Positions 33,613 to 42,603 of a stretch of 64,000 nt of DNA are shown piece by piece. The DNA is from Isoetes taiwanensis (lineage: Eukaryota > Streptophyta > Lycopodiopsida > Isoetales > Isoetaceae): NCBI GenBank assembly GCA_021234155.1, contig JAJEKV010000070.1:4804754-4868753 (forward strand). The letters run 5' to 3'. Every line of letters starts with the position of its first letter. Within the stretch, counting starts at the first letter, position 1. Both the position numbers and the translations under genes were made by a program. The notes under the pieces were generated by a model. That model was given only the letters and a program-made list of their open reading frames with translations. It was not told the DNA's origin and did no database searches.

Positions 33613-33685
33613 TGCTTTCATTGAGAGTCATCAAGACCTCCCATCTTACTAAGCAAGACTCTAACCAAGCCCGAGCTACAAAAGC
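33613..33685 (-). pseudogene. tRNA-Thr, T1, degenerate
   Basis: Length is near normal, but the T arm lost CGAAC, the anticodon stem reads CATCTT..AAGCAAG, and the D arm has AAGCCCGAGC. Several arms cannot pair. Confidence 0.65.
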
Positions 33686-33722
33686 TTCAAACCTCAGTTT
33701 AAAACAAAGTATTATTACTAAC

Positions 33723-33760
33723 CATTAGAAGTCTGCCTTATCCATTAGGCCCACGAGAGC
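33723..33760 (-). pseudogene. tRNA-Arg 5' fragment
   Basis: Only the part from the anticodon loop to the 5' acceptor remains, with an extra C in the D stem. The T2 copy of this unit is reduced to 14 nt at 33793-33806. Confidence 0.7.
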
Positions 33761-33871
33761 AACATTATAATCACAAGACCTATCCATAGAATTGCTTTAA
33801 AAAAGCTTCAACACCTCAATTTAAAACAAAATATTAACATATATCACTTTCACCTCCACTTTCTTTTTGCA

Positions 33872-33930
33872 CACTCTCGATGGGACTCGAACCCACAATC
33901 TCTTGATTAGAAGTCAAATGCCTTATCCAT
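33872..33930 (-). pseudogene. tRNA-Arg, 5' end deleted
   Basis: The 3' two thirds are reference, but the D stem and 5' acceptor (AGGCCACGAGAGC on the + strand) are missing; sequence passes straight into the unit tail. Confidence 0.75.
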
Positions 33931-34359
33931 TTTGCAATTTTGATTTGATAATCAACAATATAATCTTATGAGTACACATCTTCCTTTTAATATTACCTAA
34001 CCAATTGAGATATAAGCCAAAAGTTACTACTAGTAGTCAAAGCCACGTCTTATGGGCAAGAAAAAGATAAACGATAGATCTTTAAAAATGAGTAGATATC
34101 AAGATAATTGAATCTAAACAATCATTCTCCGCGTCGGTCTCTTGCTATAGCAATATGTAGATGAGGTCCGCGAGTCAATTGCCATTAAATGCGAAAAAAA
34201 AAAAATTAGTAGTGAAGAACACATCGTAATGCATGTTGCCAAATATCAAGAGAAGCATTATTGGGTAAAACAACCAAGTACAAGTCACTTCTTCCTAGCA
34301 TATCAATAAAGAGATTTGATGCATTTAAAAATGAAACTCCTTGCAGGCCATTATCACTT

Positions 34360-34433
34360 TGCTTTCATTGAGAGTCGAACTCAAGACCTCCCGCTTACTA
34401 AACGGGTGCTCTAACCAACTGAGCTACAAAAGC
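34360..34433 (-). tRNA. tRNA-Thr(AGU), reference form
   Basis: Identical to the 8599-8672 gene over 74 nt. Unit 34005 is the best-preserved unit and serves as the model for spacing. Confidence 0.88.
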
Positions 34434-34449
34434 TTCAACACCTCAGTTT

Positions 34450-34458
34450 AAAACAAAA
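34450..34458 (-). terminator. Likely Pol III terminator after A1
   Basis: On the minus strand this reads TTTTGTTTT, about 48 nt downstream of the tRNA-Arg A1 3' end. It is the only T4 run between A2 and T1 in the unit and recurs in most units. Confidence 0.5.
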
Positions 34459-34505
34459 TATTATTATCACTTTCACCTCCACTTTCTTTTTGCTTTCTTT
34501 TTGCA

Positions 34506-34578
34506 CACTCTCGATGGGACTCGAACCCACAATCTCTTGATTAGAAGTCAAATGCCTTATCCATTAGGCCACGAGAGC
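34506..34578 (-). tRNA. tRNA-Arg(UCU), reference form
   Basis: A1 of unit 34005; exact 73-nt match. A small duplication (TTTGCTTTCTTTTTGC) lies just before it on the + strand. Confidence 0.87.
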
Positions 34579-34659
34579 CTTCCAACTTTGATTTGATAAT
34601 CAACACTATAATCACAAGACCTATCCATAGGAATTACCGCACGGCTTCCTTTTTAAATT

Positions 34660-34733
34660 TGCTTTCTTTGAGAGTCGAACTCAAGACCTCCCGCTTACTA
34701 AACGGGTGCTCTAAACAACTGAGCTACCAAAGC
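34660..34733 (-). tRNA. tRNA-Thr(AGU), T2 variant
   Basis: Full 74 nt with good anticodon and T arms, but acceptor pairs 6-67 and 7-66 are mismatched (GCTTTGG against AGAAAGC) and the D loop reads TTGTTTA, lacking the second conserved G. It is the best T2 copy; function doubtful. Confidence 0.5.
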
Positions 34734-34789
34734 TTCAACACCTCAGATTATAACAACATATATCACTTTCACCTCCACTTTCTTTTGCA

Positions 34790-34862
34790 CACTCTCGATG
34801 GGACTCGAACCCACAATCTCTTGATTAGAAGTCAAATGCCTTATCCATTAGGCCACGAGAGC
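34790..34862 (-). tRNA. tRNA-Arg(UCU), reference form
   Basis: A2 of unit 34005, exact match, 56 bp upstream (in transcription sense) of T2. Confidence 0.87.
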
Positions 34863-34905
34863 CTTGCAATTTTGATTTGATAATCAACAATATAATCCGC
34901 GAACC
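34863..34905 (-). promoter_or_regulatory. Upstream Pol III elements of A2
   Basis: Read on the minus strand, a TATA-like ATTATATTG lies about 30 nt before the tRNA and CAAATCAAAATTGCAAG runs up to the gene. TATA-like boxes near -30 and CAA motifs just upstream are the known plant tRNA promoter pattern. A1 copies have the parallel ATTATAATG and CAAATCAAAG; T2 copies have TATATG near -30. Confidence 0.6.
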
Positions 34906-35299
34906 AAGCCATATGAGTGCAGCATCTTCCTTTTAATATTACCTAACCAATTGAGATATAAGCCAAAAGTTACTACTAGTAGTCAAAGCCACGTCTTATG
35001 GGCAAGAAAAGATAAACGATAGATGCTGTAAATGAGTAGATATTCAAGATAATTGAATCTAAACAATCATTCTCCGCGTCGGTCTCTTGCTATAGCAATA
35101 TGTAGATGAGGTCCGCGAGTCAATTGCCATAAGCGAAAAAAAAAATTAGTAGTGAAGAACACATCGTAATGCATGTTGCCAAATATCAAGAGAAGCATTA
35201 TTGGGTAAAACAACCAAGTACAAGTCACTTCTTCCTAGCATATCAATAAAGAGATTTGATGCGTTTAGAAATGAAACTCCTTGCAGGCCATTATCACTT

Positions 35300-35375
35300 T
35301 GCTTTCATTGAGAGTCGAACTCAAGACCTCCAGCTTACTAAGCGGGTTGCTCTAACCAAGCTGAGCTACAAAAGC
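35300..35375 (-). pseudogene. tRNA-Thr, T1, two extra bases
   Basis: 76 nt: GGTTGCTC and CCAAGCTGAGC each add one base relative to GGTGCTC and CCAACTGAGC, and the anticodon stem is CCAGC on one side. A corrected read could restore a gene. Confidence 0.6.
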
Positions 35376-35432
35376 TTCAACACCTCAGTTTAAAACAAAA
35401 TTTATTACTTTCACCTCCACTTTCTTTTTGCA

Positions 35433-35505
35433 CACTCTCGATGGGACTCGAACCCACAATCTCTTGATTAGAAGTCAAATGCCTTATCCATTAGGCCACG
35501 AGAGC
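35433..35505 (-). tRNA. tRNA-Arg(UCU), reference form
   Basis: A1 of unit 34951, exact match. Confidence 0.87.
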
Positions 35506-35580
35506 CTTCCAACTTTGATTTGATAATCAACATTATAATCACAAGACCTATCCATAGGAGTACACGGCTTCGTTTAAATA

Positions 35581-35653
35581 TGCTTTCGCTGAGAGTCGAA
35601 CTCAAGACCTCCCGCTTACTAAACGGGTGCTCTAAACAATGAGCTACCAAAGC
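35581..35653 (-). pseudogene. tRNA-Thr, T2, D-loop deletion
   Basis: 73 nt; AACAATGAGC instead of AACAACTGAGC removes one base from the D arm and spoils the A box. Anticodon and T arms are reference. This lesion is shared by most later T2 copies. Confidence 0.65.
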
Positions 35654-35709
35654 TTCAACACCTCAGATTATAACAACATATATCACTTTCACCTCCACTT
35701 TCTTTTGCA

Positions 35710-35782
35710 CACTCTCGTTGGGACTCGAACCCACAATCTCTTGATTAGAAGTCAAATGCCTTATCCATTAGGCCACGAGAGC
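35710..35782 (-). tRNA. tRNA-Arg(UCU), one substitution
   Basis: CTCGTTGGG replaces CTCGATGGG, turning the last T-stem pair into a mismatch. The same change is at 61963-62035, so two units share it. Confidence 0.7.
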
Positions 35783-36224
35783 CTTGCAATTTTGATTTGA
35801 TAATCAACAATATAATCCACGAGAACCAAGCCATATGAGTGCATCTTCCTTTTAATATTACCTAACCAATTGAGATATAAGCCAAAAGTTACTACTAGTA
35901 GTCAAAGCCATGTCTTATGGGCAAGAAAAGATAAGCGATAGATCTTGGTAAATGAGTAGATATCCAAGATAATTGAATCTAAACAATCATTCTCCGCGTC
36001 GGTCTCTTGCTATAGCAATATGTAGATGAGGTCAAAAATTAGTCAATTGCCATAAAATGAAAAAAAAATTAGTAGTGAAGAACACATCGTAATGCATGTT
36101 GCCAAATATCAAGAGAAGCATTATTGGGTAAAACAACCAAGTACAAGTCACTTCTTCCTAGCATATCAATAAAGAGATTTGATGCATTTAAAATGAAACT
36201 CCTTGCAGGCCATTATTATCACTT

Positions 36225-36300
36225 TGCTTTCATTGAGAGTCGAACTCAAGACCTCCAAACTACTAAGCGGGTGCTCTAACCAAGCCCGAGCTACAAAAGC
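36225..36300 (-). pseudogene. tRNA-Thr, T1, anticodon stem broken
   Basis: CTCCAAACTACTAAGCGGG leaves only part of the anticodon stem, and CAAGCCCGAGC alters the D arm (76 nt). Confidence 0.65.
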
Positions 36301-36362
36301 TTCAACACCTCGAGTTTAAAAAACAAAATATTATTATCTTTCACCTCCACTTTCTTTTTGCA

Positions 36363-36435
36363 CACTCTTGATGGGACTCGAACCCACAATCTCTTGATTA
36401 GAAGTCAAATGCCTTATCCATTAGGCCACGAGAGC
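36363..36435 (-). tRNA. tRNA-Arg(UCU), one substitution
   Basis: CTCTTGATG replaces CTCTCGATG, giving one acceptor mismatch (pair 6-67); otherwise reference. Confidence 0.68.
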
Positions 36436-36507
36436 CTTCCAAATTTGATTTGATAATCAACAATATAATCACAAGACCAATCCATAGGATTACGGCCCGT
36501 TTAAATA

Positions 36508-36582
36508 TGCTTTTCGGCCTAGAGTCGAACTCAAGACCTCCCGCTTACTAAGCGGGTGCTCTAAACAATGAGCTACCAAAGC
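36508..36582 (-). pseudogene. tRNA-Thr, T2
   Basis: 75 nt; acceptor 3' half altered (TTTTCGGCCTAGAG) and the D-loop deletion is present. Confidence 0.62.
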
Positions 36583-36641
36583 TTCAACACCTCGGATATA
36601 ATAACAACATATATCACTTTCACCTCCACTTTCTTTTTGCA

Positions 36642-36714
36642 CACTCTCGATGGGACTCGAACCCACAATCTCTTGATTAGAAGTCAAATGCCTTATCCAT
36701 TAGGCCACGAGAGC
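36642..36714 (-). tRNA. tRNA-Arg(UCU), reference form
   Basis: A2 of unit 35870, exact match. Confidence 0.87.
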
Positions 36715-37149
36715 CTTGCAATTTTGATTTGATAATCAACAATATAATCATAGAACCAAGCCATATGAGTACGCATCTTCCTTTTAATATTACCTAACCA
36801 ATTGAGATATAAGCCAAAAGTTACTACTAGTAGTCAAAGCCACGTCTTATGGGCAAGAAAAGATAAACGATAGATGCTGTAAATGAGTAGATATTCAAGA
36901 TAATTGAATCTAAACAATCATTCTCACGTCGGTCTCTTGCTATAGCAATATGTAGATGAGGTCACGAGTCAATTGCCACTTAAATGAAAAAAAAATTAGT
37001 AGTAAAGAACACATCGTAATGCATGTTGCCAAATATCAAGAGAAGCATTATTGGGTAAAACAACCAAGTACAAGTCACTTCTTCCTAGCATATCAATAAA
37101 GACATTTGATGCGTTTAGAAATGAAACTCCTTGCAGGCCATTATCTCTT

Positions 37150-37223
37150 TGCTTTCATTGAGAGTCGAACTCAAGACCTCCCGCTTACTAAACGGGTGCT
37201 CTAACCAACTGAGCTACAAAAGC
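37150..37223 (-). tRNA. tRNA-Thr(AGU), reference form
   Basis: T1 of unit 36802, exact 74-nt match. Confidence 0.88.
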
Positions 37224-37288
37224 TTCAACACCTCGGTTTTAAAACAAAATATTATTATCACTTTCACCTCCACTTTCTTTTTTTTTGA

Positions 37289-37360
37289 CACTCTCGATGG
37301 GACTCGAACCCACAATCTCTTGATTAGAAGTCAAATGCCTTATCCATTAGGCCAAAGAGC
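37289..37360 (-). pseudogene. tRNA-Arg, acceptor lesion
   Basis: 72 nt; GGCCAAAGAGC replaces GGCCACGAGAGC, disrupting the 5' acceptor strand. Confidence 0.65.
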
Positions 37361-37420
37361 CTTCCAACTTTGATTTGATAATCAACATTATAATCCTGAA
37401 GACCTATCCATAGGAGTCAA

Positions 37421-37482
37421 TGCTTTTGCTTTTGAGAGTCTCAACTCAAGACCTCCAGCTTACTAAGCGGGTGCTCTAAACA
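37421..37482 (-). pseudogene. tRNA-Thr, T2, 5' end missing
   Basis: Ends after CTCTAAACAA and passes directly to TTTCAACACC, so the D arm and 5' acceptor are gone; the T arm has an extra TC. Confidence 0.7.
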
Positions 37483-37537
37483 ATTTCAACACCTTTTATA
37501 AACAACATATATCACTTTCACCTCCACTTTCTTTTGC

Positions 37538-37602
37538 ACACAACTCGAACCCACAATCTCTTGATTAGAAGTCAAATGCCTTATCCATTAGGCCACGAGA
37601 GC
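37538..37602 (-). pseudogene. tRNA-Arg, 3' acceptor deleted
   Basis: Eight bases (TCTCGATGGG region) are missing; everything from the T loop to the 5' end is reference. It is an extra copy in an unusual six-tRNA unit. Confidence 0.7.
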
Positions 37603-37679
37603 CTTCCAACTTTGATTTGATAATCAACATTATAATCACAAGACCTATCCATAGGAGTTTGATTATTTACGTTTAAATA

Positions 37680-37753
37680 TGCTTTTATTTGAAAGTCGAA
37701 CTCAAGACCTCCAGCTTACTAAGCGGGTGCTCTAAACAATGAGCTACCAAAGC
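37680..37753 (-). pseudogene. tRNA-Thr, T2, second copy in unit
   Basis: 74 nt with AAAGTCGAAC in the T arm and CCAGC in the anticodon stem, plus the D-loop deletion. Confidence 0.62.
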
Positions 37754-37809
37754 TTCAACACCTCAGTTTATAACAACATATATCACTTTCACCTCCACTT
37801 TCTTTTGCA

Positions 37810-37882
37810 CACTCTCGATGGGACTCGAACCCACAATCTCTTGATTAGAAGTCAAATGCCTTATCCATTAGGCCACGAGAGC
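37810..37882 (-). tRNA. tRNA-Arg(UCU), reference form
   Basis: Third Arg-type copy of unit 36802, exact match. Confidence 0.87.
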
Positions 37883-38323
37883 CTTGCAATTTTGATTTGA
37901 TAATCAACAATATAATCCTGAGAACCAAGCCATATGAGTACATCTCTTCCTTTTAATATTACCTAACCAATTGAGATATAAGCCAAAAGTTACTACTAGT
38001 AGTCAAAGCCACGTCTTATGGGCAAGAAAAGATAAATGATAGATCTTAAAATGAGTAGATATCCAAGATAATTGAATCTAAACAATCATTCTCCGTCGGT
38101 CTCTTGCTATAGCAATATGTAGATGAGGTCCAAATGAGTCAATTGCCATAAAACGAAAAAAAAAAAAGTAGTAGTGAAGAACACATCGTAATGCATGTTG
38201 CCAAATATCAAGAGAAGCATTATTGGGTAAAACAACCAAGTACAAGTCACTTCTTCCTAGCATATCAATAAAAGAGATTTGATGCGTTTAGAAATGAAAC
38301 TCCTTGCAAAGGCATTATCACTT

Positions 38324-38402
38324 TGCTTTCATTGAGAGTCGAACTCAAGACCTCCCGCTTACTAAGCGGGTGCTCTAACCAAAGCTTTCCTCTTACAAAA
38401 GC
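38324..38402 (-). pseudogene. tRNA-Thr, T1, D arm replaced
   Basis: T and anticodon arms are good, but AAAGCTTTCCTCTT replaces the D stem (79 nt). Confidence 0.68.
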
Positions 38403-38450
38403 TTCAAGACCTCAGTTTAAAACAAATTATTATCACTTTCACTTTTTGCA

Positions 38451-38514
38451 CACTCTCGATGGGACTCGAACCCACAATCTCTTGATTAGAAGTCAAATGC
38501 CTTATCCATTAGGC
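38451..38514 (-). pseudogene. tRNA-Arg, 5' acceptor missing
   Basis: Reference up to CCATTAGGC, then runs into AATATAATCACAAGACC, skipping the acceptor and its upstream sequence. Confidence 0.72.
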
Positions 38515-38562
38515 AATATAATCACAAGACCTATCCATAGGAATTACACTTTCGTTTAAATA

Positions 38563-38636
38563 TGCTTTTATTTGAGAGTCGAACTCAAGACCTCCCGCTT
38601 ACTAAGCGGGTGCTCTAAACAATGAGCTACCAAAGC
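38563..38636 (-). pseudogene. tRNA-Thr, T2
   Basis: 74 nt, anticodon stem fully paired (CCCGC/GCGGG), D-loop deletion present, acceptor 3' half TTTTATTTG. Confidence 0.6.
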
Positions 38637-38691
38637 TTCAACACCTCAGTTATAACAACATATATCACTTTCACCTCCACTTTCTTTTGCA

Positions 38692-38764
38692 CACTCTCGA
38701 TGGGACTCGAACCCACAATCTCTTGATTAGAAGTCAAATGCCTTATCCATTAGGCCACGAGAGC
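38692..38764 (-). tRNA. tRNA-Arg(UCU), reference form
   Basis: A2 of unit 37971, exact match. Confidence 0.87.
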
Positions 38765-39239
38765 CTTGCAATTTTGATTTGATAATCAACAATATAATCC
38801 ACCAGAACCAAGCCATATGATACATCATCTTCCTTTTAATATTACCTAACCAATTGAGATATAAAGCAAAAGTTACTACTAGTAGTCAAAGCCATGTCTT
38901 ATGGGCAAGAAAAGATAAATGATAGATCTTGGTAAATGAGTAGATATCCAAGATAATTGAATCTAAACAATCATTCTCCGCGTCGGTCTCTTGCTATAGC
39001 AATATGTAGATGAGGTCCGCGAGTCAATTGCCATAAATGAAAAAAAAAATTAGTAGTGAAGAACAACACATCGTAATGCATGTTGCCAAATATCAAGAGA
39101 AGCATTATTGGGTAAAACAACCAAGTACAAGTCACTTCTTCCTAGCATATCAATAAAAGAGATTTGATGCATTTAGAAATGAAACTCCTTGCTTGCAAGC
39201 CATTATCACTTTGCTTTCATTGAGAGTCCATTATCACTT

Positions 39240-39306
39240 TGCTTTCATTAACTCAAGACCTCCCGCTTACTAAGCGGGTGCTCTAACCAAGCTGAGCTAC
39301 AAAAGC
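39240..39306 (-). pseudogene. tRNA-Thr, T1, T arm truncated
   Basis: The text CATTATCACTTTGCTTTCAT occurs twice (39201 and 39229), and the second copy lacks GAGAGTCGA, so the T arm is lost. Confidence 0.7.
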
Positions 39307-39370
39307 TTCAACACCTCCTCAAGTTTAAAACAAAATATTATTACTTTCACCTCCACTTTCTTTTTTTGCA

Positions 39371-39443
39371 CACTCTCGATGGGACTCGAACCCACAATCT
39401 CTTGATTAGAAGTCAAATGCCTTATCCATTAGGCCACGAGAGC
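39371..39443 (-). tRNA. tRNA-Arg(UCU), reference form
   Basis: A1 of unit 38854, exact match. Confidence 0.87.
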
Positions 39444-39521
39444 CTTCCAACTTTGATTTGATAATCAACATTATAATCACAAGACCTATCCATAGGAGTA
39501 CAAAGCGGCTTCGTTTAAATA

Positions 39522-39593
39522 TGCTTTGCTGAGAGTCGAACTCAAGACCTCCCGCTTACTAAACGGGTGCTCTAAACAATGAGCTACCAAAGC
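39522..39593 (-). pseudogene. tRNA-Thr, T2
   Basis: 72 nt; one base lost in the acceptor (TGCTTTGCTG) and one in the D loop. Confidence 0.62.
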
Positions 39594-39650
39594 TTCAACA
39601 CCTCAGATTATAACAACATATATCACTTTCACCTCCACTTTCTTTTTGCA

Positions 39651-39723
39651 CACTCTCGATGGGACTCGAACCCACAATCTCTTGATTAGAAGTCAAATGC
39701 CTTATCCATTAGGCCACGAGAGC
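39651..39723 (-). tRNA. tRNA-Arg(UCU), reference form
   Basis: A2 of unit 38854, exact match. Confidence 0.87.
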
Positions 39724-40162
39724 CTTGCAATTTTGATTTGATAATCAACAATATAATCCACCAAAACCAAGCCATATGAGTGCATCTTCCTTTTAATATT
39801 ACCTAACCAATTGAGATATAAGCCAAAAGTTACTACTAGTAGTCAAAGCCACGTCTTATGGGCAAGAAAAAGATAAATGATAGATCTTGGTAAATGAGTA
39901 GATATCCAAGATAATTGAATCTAAACAATCATTCTCACGTCGGTCTCTTGCTATAGCAATATGTAGATGAGGTCCGCGAGTCAATTGCCATAAAAAAAAT
40001 TAAAAAAATTAGTAGTGAAGAACACATCGTAATGCATGTTGCCAAATATCAAGAGAAGCATTATTGGGTAAAACAACCAAGTACAAGTCACTTCTTCCTA
40101 GCATATCAATAAAGAGATTTGATGCATTTAGAAATGAAACTCCTTGCAGGCCATTATCACTT

Positions 40163-40236
40163 TGCTTTCATTGAGAGTCGAACTCAAGACCTCCCGCTTA
40201 CTAAACGGGTGCTCTAACCAACTGAGCTACAAAAGC
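40163..40236 (-). tRNA. tRNA-Thr(AGU), reference form
   Basis: T1 of unit 39811, exact match. Confidence 0.88.
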
Positions 40237-40294
40237 TTCAACACCTCAGTTTAAAACAAAATATTATCACTTTCACCTCCACTTTCTTTTTGCA

Positions 40295-40367
40295 CACTCT
40301 CGATGGGACTCGAACCCACAATCTCTTGATTAGAAGTCAAATGCCTTATCCATTAGGCCACGAGAGC
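40295..40367 (-). tRNA. tRNA-Arg(UCU), reference form
   Basis: A1 of unit 39811, exact match. Confidence 0.87.
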
Positions 40368-40445
40368 CTTCCAACTTTGATTTGATAATCAACATTATAA
40401 TCACAAGACCTATCCATAGGATTACCGCGGCTTCACGTTTAAATA

Positions 40446-40521
40446 TGCTTTTTAGCTAAGAGTCGAACTCAAGACCTCCCAGCTTACTAAGCGGGTGCTC
40501 TAAACAATGAGCTACCAAAGC
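40446..40521 (-). pseudogene. tRNA-Thr, T2
   Basis: 76 nt with CTCCCAGCTTACTAAGCGGG in the anticodon region, an altered acceptor and the D-loop deletion. Confidence 0.6.
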
Positions 40522-40576
40522 TTCAACACCTCAGTTATAACAACATATATCACTTTCACCTCCACTTTCTTTTGCA

Positions 40577-40649
40577 CACTCTCGATGGGACTCGAACCCA
40601 CAATCTCTTGATTAGAAGTCAAATGCCTTATCCATTAGGCCACGAGAGC
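40577..40649 (-). tRNA. tRNA-Arg(UCU), reference form
   Basis: A2 of unit 39811, exact match. Confidence 0.87.
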
Positions 40650-41083
40650 CTTGCAATTTTGATTTGATAATCAACAATATAATCCTGAGAAACCAAGCCA
40701 TATGAGTGCATCTTCCTTTTAATATTACCTAACCAATTGAGATATAAGCCAAAAGTTACTACTAGTAGTCAAAGCCACGTCTTATGGGCAAGAAAAGATA
40801 AGCGATAGATCTTGCAGTAAATGAGTAGATATCAAGATAATTGAATCTAAACAATCATTCTCCGCGTCGGTCTCTTGCTATAGCAATATGTAGATGAGGT
40901 CCGCGAGTCAATTGCCATAAACGAAAAAAAAAAAAAAAAATTAGTAGTGAAGAACACATCGTAATGCATGTTGCCAAATATCAAGAGAAGCATTATTGGG
41001 TAAAACAACCAAGTACAAGTCACTTCTTCCTAGCATATCATGATGCATTTAAAAATGAAACTCCTTGCAGGCCATTATCACTT

Positions 41084-41157
41084 TGCTTTCATTGAGAGTC
41101 GAACTCAAGACCTCCAAACTACTAAGCGGGTGCTCTAACCAACTAAGCTACAAAAGC
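41084..41157 (-). pseudogene. tRNA-Thr, T1, anticodon stem broken
   Basis: Normal length, but CCAAACTACTAAGCGGG abolishes most anticodon-stem pairs, and the D stem has one change (AACTAAGC). Confidence 0.65.
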
Positions 41158-41215
41158 TTGAACACCTCAATTTAAAACAAAATATTATCACTTTCACCTC
41201 CACTTTCTTTTTGCA

Positions 41216-41288
41216 CACTCTCGATGGGACTCGAACCCACAATCTCTTGATTAGAAGTCAAATGCCTTATCCATTAGGCCACGAGAGC
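41216..41288 (-). tRNA. tRNA-Arg(UCU), reference form
   Basis: A1 of unit 40737, exact match; the last intact tRNA before the Helitron cluster. Confidence 0.87.
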
Positions 41289-41349
41289 CTTCCAACTTTG
41301 ATTTGATAATCAAAATTATAATCACAAGACCTATCCATAGGAGTTACCT

Positions 41350-41478
41350 TTTTTTTATTTGAGAGTCGAACTTCGTTTTAAATATGCTCTAAACAAGCTG
41401 ATCTACCAAAGCTTCAACTCAAGACCTCACTTTCACCTACTAAACAGGGGACTGCTCTAAACAATGAGCTACCAAAGC
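41350..41478 (-). pseudogene. Scrambled tRNA-Thr T2 region
   Basis: Pieces of the T arm, D arm and flanks appear out of order and twice (CTACCAAAGC ends near 41411 and 41478). No complete tRNA can be drawn. Confidence 0.6.
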
Positions 41479-41539
41479 TTCAACACCTCAGATTATAATC
41501 AACAATATAATCACTTTCACCTCCACTTTCTTTTGCACA

Positions 41540-42603
41540 TTACTATAAAAAGATTCTTGAAGTTGATTTTTATTTTTCCTCTCTCATTGATTAGCAAAAG
41601 AACATTTTCAAATGTTTTTTCTCTCCAATTGATTAACAAAGAAACATGATTGGCCTTTTCATGACAGTTAATGCAACTGTTCCTAGAGTGCTGACTGTTA
41701 ATGTAGTTGTTCCTAGAGTGTTGAAAGATAATGCAGTTGTTCATGGAGTGCTTCTTAAGTTATAAAACATTCTGTTGCCTTAAATTGCTATAATAAAACG
41801 AACATGCTTAGTTTTGGCAAAAGGCCTAAAGGACAATAAAGCAGTTGTTCATGGAATGCTGCATAACATTGCCCCAATTGCTATAACAAAACAAACATGC
41901 TTATTGGCAAAGGCCTAAAGGATAATAAAGCAATTGCGTTTGTTTGAAATGATAGATTGCTTGTCTAAAGGGAAGACTCTATTTGGTTGCCACACTCTCG
42001 TTGTAACTTGTATATGCATATGAAAAGTTAAAACAAAGTTGTTTGACATTTGTGGAGTGAGGCAACTCATATATGCATATGAAAAGTTAAAAGGAAGTTG
42101 TTTGACATTTGTCGTTAGTGAAGCTTGTATTTGTATGTGAGCTGAAATGTGTGGCACAGAGTAGAGTTGTGCATTAGCAATGCACACTTGTAATCTTCAT
42201 GGTATATCTCGTCGTGTGGGCATGCTTACAACCACCTCTAACTTATTCAAGGTGATGCGAGTTGGAGACTTGTCTTGAAAAAAAAAAAAAAAAAAAAAAA
42301 AAAAAACACGTACTTCTTCACTAAAGAATAGATAGAAGAAGCGGTTATATCTTGGAGATCTGTGACATAGTGTGAGTTACTTGAATCCTTGAACAACCAA
42401 TTTTAAGTGTTGAACAATTTACAGTCACCACAATTCCACTGCCCGATTTTAGATTAAGCCATGCCACAATACTTTCGATAGAAATTGAAGTGATGGTCAA
42501 ATCCCCAAATTGCATTGACAGCTAGATGCTGAACAAAATGCATGGGCACATGTTGGGAAGCTCATATGAACCACTTGGCACATGCAGCCATGAATATCTT
42601 ATA
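41540..42603. other. AT-rich segment with local duplications, unassigned
   Basis: Starts abruptly inside a host unit. Contains three copies of a 36-bp word with GTTGTTC(C/A)(T/G)(A/G)GAGTG (41662-41755), an imperfect duplication at about 41785-41935, and a 58-bp one at 42006-42115. A 29-base A run lies at 42278-42306. The stretch after it (from 42311) is similar to 48912-49065, so it is probably Helitron interior. No gene seen. Confidence 0.5.

Larger units (their letters stand above)
32289..41539 (-). repeat. tRNA-Thr/Arg tandem array, block 1
   Basis: Units start (TTGAGATATAAGCC) at 32289, 33258, 34005, 34951, 35870, 36802, 37971, 38854, 39811 and 40737, spacing mostly 880-960 bp, with one short (747) and one long (1169) unit. 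Each unit opens with about 350 bp of spacer without any gene, including an A-run of 8-17 and GTACAAGTCACTTCTTCC, followed by T1, A1, T2, A2 and an 80-90 bp tail. The last unit ends inside the A2 upstream sequence at 41539. Confidence 0.95.

Noticed and set aside
34593-34880. Recurrent peptide containing DGTRTHNLLIRSQMPYPL in many units
   Set aside because: It is the antisense translation of tRNA-Arg (the complement of the tRNA), repeated because the unit repeats; not a protein family.
32289-41539. Regular repeats considered as a CRISPR-like array
   Set aside because: The period is about 930 bp, repeats are tRNA genes plus conserved spacer, and spacers are not unique. The context is a plant nuclear genome.
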